DNA from: Tessaracoccus caeni
GTDB lineage: Bacteria; Actinomycetota; Actinomycetes; Propionibacteriales; Propionibacteriaceae
Direction: 5' to 3'
Length of the DNA: 64,000 bases
Assembly: GCF_029211185.1 (NCBI RefSeq)
Contig: NZ_JARGDO010000015.1
Coordinates: 49,655 to 113,654 of the forward strand
The position numbers and the translations under genes were made by a program. Shown here piece after piece: positions 55,129 to 63,872 of this stretch. Positions within the stretch are counted from its first letter, which is position 1. Each line of letters begins with the position of its first letter. Below the pieces are notes generated by a model, which was not told where the DNA came from, did not search any database, and worked only from the letters and a program-made list of their open reading frames with translations.

Positions 55129-57845
55129 AGGCTCTGATTTTCAACTCCGGCGTCGGTAACCGGATGGGTGATTTCACCCACAGCAACCACAAGTCGATGG
55201 CCGTGCTGTCGAACGGCGAGACCATCTTCGCCCGCCAGCTGCGGCTGTTGTCCCTGGCCGGCATCACCGACGTGGTCGTCACCTCGGGCCCGCATGTGGA
55301 GCAGCTCGAAGGCGTCGCCGCGGAGTTCCCCGCGTTGCAGGTCTCGTTCGTGCCCAATGAGGTCTACGCAGAGACCAACTACATCTACTCGATGCACCTG
55401 GCTCGCGAACTCCTCGACGACGATGTGCTGATGCTGCACGGCGACCTGGTGTTCAACCGCGGCGCGTTGCAGGCCATCCTCGCCGACCCGCGCCCCAACC
55501 TCGGTGCCGTGAACCGGGCGCTGCCCCAGCCGGAGAAGGACTTCAAGGCCCGACTCGACGGCGACCTCATCACCGAGGTCTCGGTGACCATCCACGACGC
55601 CGACTGCGTCGCGTTCCAGCCCATGTACAAGTTGAGCCGCGAGGCCATCGGTGCCTGGCTGGCTCGCGTCGCCGACTTCGTCGAGGCCGGCAACACCGGG
55701 GTCTACGCGGAGAATGCACTCAACGAGATCGCCCGCGAGGTGGACATCCGCGCCTTCTCCTACGCGGACCACTTCGTCAACGAGATCGATACCCTCGAGG
55801 ATCTCGCCGTGCATTCGGCGGCGCTGCGACTACGCGACTTCGACGAGCAGCCCATCCTTTCCGAGGAGGGTTCCGTCGAGCGCATCCCCGAACTGCTGGC
55901 CGAGGTGCACTCCTCCAAGCCGATGGTGGTCGGCGGCCGCAGCTTCCAGGGCTCCCCTGTGCAGCGCGTGCTGGACGACGCCGGCATCGATTACGTGCTG
56001 TACTCCGGCTACTCGTCCAACCCGAAGCTGCCCGAGGTGCAGGAGGGCCTGAGCCGGTTCCGCGCCGAAGGCTGCGACGCCATCATCGCCGTCGGCGGCG
56101 GCAGCCCCATGGACGTCGCCAAGTGCATCAAGCTCCTGGCGTCGGCCGACGTCGATGAACTCCCCGCCTTCGGTGCGCCCATCGTTCGCAACGTGCCGCA
56201 GATCTTTCTCCCGACGACGGCCGGCACCGGCAGCGAGTCCACCCACTTCGCGGTGGTCTACATCGAGGGTGAGAAGCACTCGATCGCCCACGATTCGACG
56301 CTGCCCGACTACGTGATCCTCGAGCCCGAGCTGCTGCGCAGCCTGCCCGAATATCACAAGAAGGCCAGCATCCTCGACGCGCTGGCGCAGTGCGTCGAGT
56401 CCATCTGGGCGAAGGGTGCCACGGAGCAGAGCCGTCGCTACGCGCGTCGCGGTCTCGAGGCGATCCTCGACAACCTCTTCCCGTACTTCCACAAGGGCAC
56501 CGGCTTCGATCCCGAGGTCACGCGCCGGATGCAGCTCGCCGCCAACGACAGCGGCAGGGCGATCAACCTCACCAAGACCACCGCCGCACACGCCATGAGC
56601 TACGGCCTCACCTCGCACTACGGGCTGGCCCACGGCCACGCCGCGGCGCTGAGCCTGCGCGGGGTGTGGAGCTACTACAAGGCCGTCTCCGAAGAGGCCG
56701 GGCCTGAGGCCGATCAGCTGAGGCGGGCCCTGGCCGAGCTCAACGAGATCTTCGGCGTCACCTCCACCCAGCGTGCGCTCGGCAAGCTCGACGCGATCCT
56801 GGACACCCTTCAGCTCGACGACGTGATCGACGTCGACGAACTGGTGGGCGGGGTCAACGCCGAGCGGCTGGGGAACAGCCCCGTGCCGATGACGCCCGAA
56901 GACCTGCGACGCGCCTACGAGTTCGCCTTGGGTCTGCGCGCCTCCCCCGGGCTCCGGCGCTACCGCGGCCGGCAAGGCGGGCGGTACGAGAAGGTCGACC
57001 ACCGTCGTCTGCCCGAGCTCCAAGCCGCAGAGTTGAAGATCCTGCAGCAGTTCGACGAGTTCTGCCGGCAGCACGGTCTCACCTACTACCTCAGCGAGGG
57101 CAGCATGCTGGGCGCCGTCCGGCATGGCGGCTTCATTCCCTGGGACGACGACATCGACGTGATGATGCCGCGCGACGAGTACGACAAGCTGATGGACCTG
57201 AACAAGCAGGGTCTGCTTCCTGCCGGGCTCAACATCGACTGCTTCGAGACCAACCCGAGGCACTGGGTGTTCGGCGCGAAGCTCCAGTCCACCGAGCCGA
57301 GTGCTTTCGCGCAGCCGCAGGTCGCTCACGTCTCCAGCTACCCCGGTCCGCACATCGACATCTTCCCCGTGGATCCCGTCGAGAAGACCAGCGGCTGGAA
57401 GTTCATGCTGCAGGCGTATCTGCTGCGTGGACTGCGCCGCGCCTTGTTCATGAGCTCCGGTCGCTCCCGAGGGCTGCGCAAGAACCTGCTCGCCCGGGTT
57501 CCGCTCTTCCTGGTGACCCGCCTGGTGCCGACCTCCGTGGTGCACGGCTGGGTCGTCTACATGCAGACGAGGTTCAACGCCAAGCCCACCTCGGCGCATT
57601 GGGCGAATCTCTGCAGCTATTACGACCTGCGCAAGCAGATCTTCCCGAAGGAGTGGTTCGGCGAGGGCAAACGTCTGCCGTTCGAGGGCCTTTCGATCTC
57701 CGTACCCAATAGGGTGGAGGACATGCTCACGCAGATCTACGGCCCCAATTGCATGGGAATCCCGGTTCCCGGTGCAGGACACCGCAAGCACGACTTCTAC
57801 GTGAAGTCCCTCGATGTCAGCTCTGCGGGGCCTGAGGGATCATGA
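55125..57845 (+). CDS. three-domain fusion: nucleotidyltransferase, phosphonoacetaldehyde reductase, LicD transferase
   Basis: The 906-residue protein joins three enzymes. Residues 1-245 are a NTP-transferase fold (FNSGVGNRMGDFT..HKSM, and MLHGDLVF). Residues 255-620 are an iron-dependent alcohol dehydrogenase of the phosphonoacetaldehyde-reductase type (IAVGGGSPMDVAKCIKLL, LPTTAGTGSESTHFAV, AAHAMSYGLTSHYGLAHGHA). Residues 635-905 are LicD (YYLSEGSMLGAVRHGGFIPWDDDIDVMMPR). I infer that it makes 2-hydroxyethylphosphonate, activates it with CTP and transfers it to a glycan. Start is TTG at 55125, overlapping the decarboxylase stop. PntC, which fuses a cytidylyltransferase to a transaminase, is the nearest known logic. 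Confidence 0.85.
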   Translation: MKALIFNSGVGNRMGDFTHSNHKSMAVLSNGETIFARQLRLLSLAGITDVVVTSGPHVEQLEGVAAEFPALQVSFVPNEVYAETNYIYSMHLARELLDDDVLMLHGDLVFNRGALQAILADPRPNLGAVNRALPQPEKDFKARLDGDLITEVSVTIHDADCVAFQPMYKLSREAIGAWLARVADFVEAGNTGVYAENALNEIAREVDIRAFSYADHFVNEIDTLEDLAVHSAALRLRDFDEQPILSEEGSVERIPELLAEVHSSKPMVVGGRSFQGSPVQRVLDDAGIDYVLYSGYSSNPKLPEVQEGLSRFRAEGCDAIIAVGGGSPMDVAKCIKLLASADVDELPAFGAPIVRNVPQIFLPTTAGTGSESTHFAVVYIEGEKHSIAHDSTLPDYVILEPELLRSLPEYHKKASILDALAQCVESIWAKGATEQSRRYARRGLEAILDNLFPYFHKGTGFDPEVTRRMQLAANDSGRAINLTKTTAAHAMSYGLTSHYGLAHGHAAALSLRGVWSYYKAVSEEAGPEADQLRRALAELNEIFGVTSTQRALGKLDAILDTLQLDDVIDVDELVGGVNAERLGNSPVPMTPEDLRRAYEFALGLRASPGLRRYRGRQGGRYEKVDHRRLPELQAAELKILQQFDEFCRQHGLTYYLSEGSMLGAVRHGGFIPWDDDIDVMMPRDEYDKLMDLNKQGLLPAGLNIDCFETNPRHWVFGAKLQSTEPSAFAQPQVAHVSSYPGPHIDIFPVDPVEKTSGWKFMLQAYLLRGLRRALFMSSGRSRGLRKNLLARVPLFLVTRLVPTSVVHGWVVYMQTRFNAKPTSAHWANLCSYYDLRKQIFPKEWFGEGKRLPFEGLSISVPNRVEDMLTQIYGPNCMGIPVPGAGHRKHDFYVKSLDVSSAGPEGS

Positions 57846-60241
57846 GCACCAGCCCCCAGCGGGGCCGCGAGATGCCCAAGGTCTCGGTTGTTGTACCCGT
57901 GTACAACACCGAGGCCTTCCTCGCTCAATGCCTGGATTCTCTGGTGGGGCAGTCGCTGGAGGAGATCGAGATCGTCGTCGTCAACGACGGCTCGCCCGAC
58001 GGCAGTCAGGCGATCATCGACGAGTACGCCGAGCGCTACCCGGACAAGATCGTCGCACTGACCCAGCCCAACGGGGGCTTGGGCAGCGCACGCAATCTCG
58101 GCATCGCCCATGCGACGGGACGCTACATCGGGTTCGTCGACAGTGACGACTTCGTCGAGCTCGACATGTACCGTCGCCTGTACGAAGAGGCGGAGCGCAC
58201 CGACAGCGACGTCGCCATCTGCCGCTACCGTCACTACAGCCTCGACAAGAGCTACGACGTGGTGGGCGGCAACTTCCCCTTCCCCGAGGGCGAAGTGTTC
58301 TCCAGCGAGGGCTTCTTCCTGAACTCCCGCGTGATGATCGTGGTCAACAAGATCTACCGCGCGGAGCTGGTGCGCAGGGTGCCCTTCCAAGACACCTGGT
58401 TCGAGGACGTGGCGTGGTCGCCGGTGGTCATGTCGTACGCGGACAGCATCTCCTACACGCCCGAGATCTTCTACCACTACATCCTTCGCGACGGCACCAT
58501 CACCACCAGCCACGACAACGTCCGCACCCTGGAGGAGGTCTCGTCGCTGCGATTCGCCCTGGCCAACGCCAACCCCGAGCGCATCGACCAAGTGGCCTAC
58601 ATGGCCGCCCAGCGGCTGCTCTTCGACGCCCGAGTGCGTCCGGCCTATGCGGACAAGTTCGCGCTGGCCGTGCACGAGTTCCGTGACATCATCGGCAGCT
58701 CACAGCACGTTCTCGACGAGCCCAGGCTCTTCGTCCGTCTCCAGCCGTATCTGGCAGAGGACTTCCAGACCATTCCCAAGACCGTGCTCTTCTCGTCGAG
58801 CGGACGTGCCGCCGACGTCGACGGCGCCTGGATGGACCGGTTCGGCTACGCCGCGGACACCAACTACCTCGACGTCGACTCCTGGGTTCCCCCCGCCGAG
58901 GACCCGGTGGCGACGCAACTCGCCCACCGCCCCAAGGCGCTGCGCAACTACCTCCAGCTCAGCCACCTCTCCGCACACGGGGGTATCGTCGTCGGCGACG
59001 ACCTCGAGACGCTGGGGCCGATCGCCTGGGCGCTGCACGCCAGCCGCTCGTTCTTCGGGTTCGAGGAGCCGGGCAAGGTCTCGACCCGCATCTTCGGCGC
59101 CGTGCCGGGAGCAGAGGTCATCGACGATCTGCTCGCGCTGTTCCGCCAGCACCTGGAGGACGCCGATCCGCTGGAAGCGGCCTTCGATGCCTACTTCGCC
59201 GGACGCGCCGAGTGGGACTACGACGCCATCGAGAGCGACTTCCGCGCACCGTATCTCGAGTTGCCCGACTCCTGCCGGGTCTACGCCACCGGCGTCTTCA
59301 TCAACGACTTCGGCCTGGGGCTGGCGACGACGTCGCTCTACCCCGCGCCTGTCACGGGCGACGACGGCGAGCTGCTGCACTATCGCACCTCGCCCTCCCA
59401 CCATGAGATCTCGCGACGCATCTCCCTCGACTACGCGAAGTGGCTGACCGCGAAGGCCAAGCGGAAGAAGCCGCCCGCCAAACCGGCCCCCAAGCCGGCC
59501 GCTCAGCAAGCCCCTCCGGTGGAGCCGCCTGCTCCCCCGGAGCCCGAAACGCCGCAGGAGACCGAGACCAACACCCCGAGCCCGCAGCCACCTAGACGAC
59601 GGGCGCTGGGCCGCTTGGTGGCGCTGCCCAAGAGGCTGTTCGGCCGCCGGGACAAGAGCGGCGCCGCGGCAAAGGAGGACGCTCCACCGTCGACGCCGGA
59701 GGCTACCGAGGAACCCTCGGTCGCTGCTGCCGCGTCAACCCCTCCGAGGCCTCTGGTCGTCGGCGATCCCGACGCGGGACTACGGATTCTGCTCTATGTC
59801 GGAGGATTCACCACCGACACCTCGGCGCAGCGGGCCCGCTCGCTCACCACCTGGATCCGGGACATCCACGGGTCCGGCGCCGACATCGGGGTGCTGTTCA
59901 CCGACCGGAACAAGGAGGCCAGAACGGCCCGCGCAGAGGCGCTGCTCGCCGACGGCATCCGGCTCGTCCGTCGTACTGCCAGCCCGGAGACGGACGAGAA
60001 CCCTTCGCTGGAGTGGGGACGCGCGCTCCAGGACGAGCGCTACGACCTGCTCGTCGTCGCCACCCCGAAGGGCGGGCTCACCGAGGCCTCGATCCTTGCG
60101 GCCGCACCGGCAGGAACCCGAGTACTCGCTCGACTGGGCCAGGACTACCCGGAGTCGCTGGAGGCCACCTTCGACGTGGTCGTCGACAAGCTCTCCCAGG
60201 TGCACGCCTGGGTCGAGTCACACCGTTCGCCGTCACACTGA
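57842..60241 (+). CDS. GT2 glycosyltransferase with long C-terminal extension
   Basis: The 799-residue protein has an N-terminal GT-A family 2 domain (VSVVVPVYNTEAFLAQCLDSL, then VVNDGSPDGS, GLGSARNLGIAHATGRYIGFVDSDDF with the DxD). A middle region to about 540 is of unknown fold. A Pro/Ala/Lys-rich linker (about 540-630) follows, then a C-terminal domain of about 160 residues. That domain begins RILLYVGGFTTDTSAQRARSLTTWI and looks like the N-terminal half of a GT4-type Rossmann fold. The start overlaps the fusion gene stop (ATGA), which ties it to the phosphonate pathway. It probably builds the glycan that receives the phosphonate. Confidence 0.85.
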   Translation: MSTSPQRGREMPKVSVVVPVYNTEAFLAQCLDSLVGQSLEEIEIVVVNDGSPDGSQAIIDEYAERYPDKIVALTQPNGGLGSARNLGIAHATGRYIGFVDSDDFVELDMYRRLYEEAERTDSDVAICRYRHYSLDKSYDVVGGNFPFPEGEVFSSEGFFLNSRVMIVVNKIYRAELVRRVPFQDTWFEDVAWSPVVMSYADSISYTPEIFYHYILRDGTITTSHDNVRTLEEVSSLRFALANANPERIDQVAYMAAQRLLFDARVRPAYADKFALAVHEFRDIIGSSQHVLDEPRLFVRLQPYLAEDFQTIPKTVLFSSSGRAADVDGAWMDRFGYAADTNYLDVDSWVPPAEDPVATQLAHRPKALRNYLQLSHLSAHGGIVVGDDLETLGPIAWALHASRSFFGFEEPGKVSTRIFGAVPGAEVIDDLLALFRQHLEDADPLEAAFDAYFAGRAEWDYDAIESDFRAPYLELPDSCRVYATGVFINDFGLGLATTSLYPAPVTGDDGELLHYRTSPSHHEISRRISLDYAKWLTAKAKRKKPPAKPAPKPAAQQAPPVEPPAPPEPETPQETETNTPSPQPPRRRALGRLVALPKRLFGRRDKSGAAAKEDAPPSTPEATEEPSVAAAASTPPRPLVVGDPDAGLRILLYVGGFTTDTSAQRARSLTTWIRDIHGSGADIGVLFTDRNKEARTARAEALLADGIRLVRRTASPETDENPSLEWGRALQDERYDLLVVATPKGGLTEASILAAAPAGTRVLARLGQDYPESLEATFDVVVDKLSQVHAWVESHRSPSH

Positions 60242-60252
60242 ACGCGGCGTCG

Positions 60253-61482
60253 TCACGCCCTCTGCGGGGTGGCATCGACGGGCATCTCGCGAACCGCGAC
60301 GTCGGGAAGGCCGCCGTTGCGGCATTCGGCCTGCTCCACCAGCCGTCCCACCAGCGCACCGAGCATCTCGAGCCGGAGCGTGAGCGCGCCGAGCTGCTCA
60401 CGCAGCTCCGACAGCTGCCGGTCATGATGCTCCGCCGCTAGGCGGGCCTGATACCGCGCATAGTCCACGCGGACAGCCAGCCGCTCGGTCTCGCTGGCTC
60501 CGACACCTGCGAGCAGTTCCTCGAACGCCGAGTCCCTGATCACGAGATACCTCTCGTACTCGGAGCGATCGTAGAAGTAGTCGCGTGGCATCAGGTCGAA
60601 CCCGAACTCACGGAACCAGTGGTCGCGCAGCAGACCGAGCAACGCCCAGCGCCCCGGCCCCTCGAGCGAATCGAGGTGGTAGAGGAACAGCGACAACGCA
60701 TAGTTGGTGAGATCCCGGCCGTAGGTCGGCAGTAGCCCGCGCGTCGCGAGCTCGTCGCGCAGCATCGCGAGCGAGTCCCGGATGCAATCGAGATGCGCGA
60801 TCTTGGTGTCCGCGTTGGACAACGATCCGGAGTTACGCAGTCGATGATGGGCCAGCACGCTGTCGAGCACCGAGATGCGGTTGGCAGCCAGGAGCGCGGT
60901 GTAGGTGAACACCATGTCGTTATGGACGCGGATCTCCTGAAAGGTCAAGCCCGCCTCTCGCACGAAGTCCGCCCGAAACAGCTTGTCCCAGGCCCACCCG
61001 ATGGCGGATCGGAAGACGTTGGGGCGGATCTCAATCGGAGCGAACACCTTCTTTTTCGGCAGCCGGGTGGTCTTCAGCGCCCAATCGGCGCGCTCGAAGA
61101 CGCCGGTCGCCTCCACGAAACGGTCCGAGCGAAAACACACGACGTCGGCCTGCGTCTGGTCGGCAAGATGCACCGCACGCTCGAGCATCGAGGGCTCGAA
61201 GAAGTCGTCGGAGTCGAGAAAGGAAAGGTACTCGCCGGTCGCCACACGGAGGCCGACGTTGCGCGCGACCCCCGCTCCTTGGTTCTCCTGACGGATGATC
61301 GTCGCCCTGGCATCACCCTCGCACACGGCCCGCGCGATCTCCGCCGACCCGTCCGTGGACCCGTCGTCGACGCAGATCAACTCGAAGTCGGTCAGGGTCT
61401 GGCTCAGGATGCTGTGCAGGCACTGTTCCAGGTAGGCGGCGACATTGTGGAACGGCAGCACCACCGACACCCGCGGCGCCAT
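60253..61482 (-). CDS. GT2 glycosyltransferase
   Basis: The 409-residue protein has a family 2 domain at residues 1-220: VSVVLPFHNVAAYLEQCLHSIL, VDDGSTDGSAEIA, GAGVARNVGLRVATGEYLSFLDSDDFF with DxD. The rest is helical and ends with a coiled segment (QLSELREQLGALTLRLEMLGALV). No membrane segment is seen. It converges on the 799-residue GT2 gene with 11 bases between. Its ATG overlaps the stop of the upstream tandem GT2. Confidence 0.9.
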   Translation of the reverse strand: MAPRVSVVLPFHNVAAYLEQCLHSILSQTLTDFELICVDDGSTDGSAEIARAVCEGDARATIIRQENQGAGVARNVGLRVATGEYLSFLDSDDFFEPSMLERAVHLADQTQADVVCFRSDRFVEATGVFERADWALKTTRLPKKKVFAPIEIRPNVFRSAIGWAWDKLFRADFVREAGLTFQEIRVHNDMVFTYTALLAANRISVLDSVLAHHRLRNSGSLSNADTKIAHLDCIRDSLAMLRDELATRGLLPTYGRDLTNYALSLFLYHLDSLEGPGRWALLGLLRDHWFREFGFDLMPRDYFYDRSEYERYLVIRDSAFEELLAGVGASETERLAVRVDYARYQARLAAEHHDRQLSELREQLGALTLRLEMLGALVGRLVEQAECRNGGLPDVAVREMPVDATPQRA

Positions 61483-63674
61483 CAGGCGGCCTTCTTTCTC
61501 GCCACCAGCCGTCGTCGAAGGGTGCCTGGGACACGGGTCAGCACACTTCCGATGCGGAAGGACGTCGACTCCCTGACCATGCGCACCTCCTTGGTGAGGC
61601 TCGCGTTCTTCTTCCGGAGCCGGGCGAGCTCCTTGTCCCTGGTATCCGGCTTCTTCTTGACCGGCGTCGAGGCCGCTGCTTCGGCCCGCCTCGCGGCAGC
61701 CGCCAACGCGGCCCGTCGCGCCTGCTGCATCGGGGGCCAGACGGTGTTCAGGAAGAGGTCGAGGTAGAGCGGGGAGATCCGCTCGACGAGCGCCCGCACC
61801 TCAGCAGGATCCACCTTGCCGCCGTAGACGATGGCAGACCGACGAACCTCCTTGAGGTGACCGATCACCGCAGCCGTGATGCTCTCGGGCCACCGATAGG
61901 GGATCGCGAACGCGGTCATCTCGACCCAGCAGGCGAAGTAGCCGAGCGACTGCCTCGGAGAGACCACCGAGGTGACGGTGGAGTTCTCCCGGATGCGACG
62001 CATGAAGAGGGCGGCGTTCTCGTGCGATACCCGGCCGGCCTGCATCAGCAGGGTGAACATGAAGTGGTTGTCCTCGAAGATGATGCCTTCGAGGAACCGG
62101 ACCCGGCTGGCCCGGAGGAAGTCGTGGCGGATCAGGGCCAAGCACGGGGACACTCGGTAGGTGTCGTCCCGATACATCTGAGCGAACATGTCGGGGCCGG
62201 TCATGATGTCGGAGTGCGACACCGGCCGACGGTACCGGTCGTTGTACTCGCGGAACGAGCTCTCGAGGTCTGGCGAGTCGAAGAACGTCTGGCCGTCGAA
62301 GAAGAGGATTTCGGTGTTGCGCTTGTCGGCCAGCTCCACCATGGTGCGCAGGGCGCCGGGAGCCAGCTTGTCGTCGCTGTCCAGGAAGTAGACGTACCTG
62401 CCGCCCACCTCGCGCAACGCTCGGTTGCGGGCGACGGACTGACCCCCATGCGGAATCCGCAGCACGCGCACCCGGTGGTCTCGCCGCTCGTAGCCGAGCA
62501 GGATCATCAGCGACTCGTCGGTCGAGTCGTCGTCGACGCAGATCACCTCGAAGTCGGCGAAGTCCTGCGCCAGAAGGCTGTCCAGGCATTCCTCGAGATA
62601 CTGCGCGGAGTTGAACACCGGCACGACGACAGATACGGCGCAGGAGGGCTCGAGTTCCTCCGGCGCCCTAGTCGCCGGGCCTGCGGAGGCCACTCGCACC
62701 TTCGTGAAGTAGTACTCCTCGGGGTCCGCCACGATCTCACGGAAGACCGACGTCTCGTGCGCCGAGAACCGAGAAGACAGCCGTTCGTCGTCCACCACCT
62801 CGGCGAAGGCCTCCGCTTCGCGCCGTAGGAAGTCGCGCCTGAAGGTGTCGTCGATGCGAGGGAAGGTGAAGAGCAGGCTGCAGGCGAAACGATGCCAATA
62901 CAGCGGCTCGACCTCTGCCCACAACGGCAGGTGAGCCACCCGTCCGCGCGCGTACTCATACTCATCGAAGGACGAGAAGGCCAGGCCGCGGTTATGGATC
63001 GACGAGTTCGGGTTGTCCTTGCGGTAGCAGTAGAAGGCGTCCTGGATCAGGCGGATCGAACGCGCCAAGGCGATCGTCTGGAACCAGAATCCGATGTCCT
63101 GGTGCGCTGCGCCGGGCGTCTCGTTGTGGCGGATCTCGTGCCGGCGCAGGAAGTCCGTGCGAAACAGCCCGAGCACGTTCATCATCGGCACGTAGAACAC
63201 TCGCGGCTCGGTGCGGAACTCGAGGTCGACCCCATAGAGCGAAGAGTCTTCGGTGAGCTTGCGGTACGTCTCCACCAGCCGATCGCCTTCGCCGACGACG
63301 TCGTAGTAGTCCCCCTTCACGATGTCGGCCGAGTGCTGCGAGGCGTCGGCATACAGGGTCGCGTAGGCGTGCGGCTTGATGTAGTCGTCGGACTCGAGGA
63401 ACGCGACATATTCGCCCCGGGCCGCCGCGATGCCCCGGTTCATCGTGAATCCGTAGCCCGCGTTCGCATGATCGAGCACGACGACCCTGTCGTCGCGAGC
63501 TGCATACTCCTGGAGGATGGCGAGCGTGCCGTCGGTGGAACCGTCGTTGACGCAGATGACCTCGATCTCTCGAAGGGTCTGCGTCAACGCGCCGTCAAGG
63601 CACTGCGACACGTAGTTCTCCACGTTGTAGCAGGGAACGATGACGCTGACTTTGATGATGCCTGTGTTGGTCAT
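61482..63674 (-). CDS. tandem GT2 glycosyltransferase
   Basis: The 730-residue protein carries two GT2 domains. The first is at about 8-230 (VSVIVPCYNVENYVSQCLDGAL, CVNDGSTDGT, GYVAFLESDDY-like with ESDD). The second is at about 345-560 (VSVVVPVFNSAQYLEECLDSLL, CVDDDSTDES, YFLDSDDKL). A basic Ala-rich coiled segment closes it. Two active sites in one chain are common in processive capsule or teichoic-acid-like polymer synthesis. It overlaps the next GT2 by 1 base and is downstream of the truncated Glf-like gene. Confidence 0.9.
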   Translation of the reverse strand: MTNTGIIKVSVIVPCYNVENYVSQCLDGALTQTLREIEVICVNDGSTDGTLAILQEYAARDDRVVVLDHANAGYGFTMNRGIAAARGEYVAFLESDDYIKPHAYATLYADASQHSADIVKGDYYDVVGEGDRLVETYRKLTEDSSLYGVDLEFRTEPRVFYVPMMNVLGLFRTDFLRRHEIRHNETPGAAHQDIGFWFQTIALARSIRLIQDAFYCYRKDNPNSSIHNRGLAFSSFDEYEYARGRVAHLPLWAEVEPLYWHRFACSLLFTFPRIDDTFRRDFLRREAEAFAEVVDDERLSSRFSAHETSVFREIVADPEEYYFTKVRVASAGPATRAPEELEPSCAVSVVVPVFNSAQYLEECLDSLLAQDFADFEVICVDDDSTDESLMILLGYERRDHRVRVLRIPHGGQSVARNRALREVGGRYVYFLDSDDKLAPGALRTMVELADKRNTEILFFDGQTFFDSPDLESSFREYNDRYRRPVSHSDIMTGPDMFAQMYRDDTYRVSPCLALIRHDFLRASRVRFLEGIIFEDNHFMFTLLMQAGRVSHENAALFMRRIRENSTVTSVVSPRQSLGYFACWVEMTAFAIPYRWPESITAAVIGHLKEVRRSAIVYGGKVDPAEVRALVERISPLYLDLFLNTVWPPMQQARRAALAAAARRAEAAASTPVKKKPDTRDKELARLRKKNASLTKEVRMVRESTSFRIGSVLTRVPGTLRRRLVARKKAA

Positions 63675-63713
63675 GACGCTCGCGACTTCCTTCTCTCCTC
63701 CAGCCCTACTCGG

Positions 63714-63872
63714 TCAGCTGAACTGTTCCCGTGCGAACGCCAGTGCATTCGACACGGTGTCCTGCATGTCCGTGTACTGGTACGTCCCCAGGCGTCCGCA
63801 GAAATGGACTCCGGTTTCTTGCGTTGCGATCGCGGCGTACTCCGCATAGTGACTGTCATTGGTCCGATCGTT
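63714..63872 (-). pseudogene. glf: 3' end of a Glf-like gene (UDP-galactopyranose mutase), cut by an IS element
   Basis: Read leftward, the last 50 or so codons end ATQETGVHFCGRLGTYQYTDMQDTVSNALAFAREQFS. This matches the C-terminal FGGRLGxYxYxDM motif of UDP-galactopyranose mutase. The frame to the right loses resemblance near 63870 and becomes the end of an IS3-family element. So the gene looks interrupted, with its 5' part beyond the IS and outside the window. An intact Glf would supply UDP-galactofuranose for the glycan. Confidence 0.6.
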
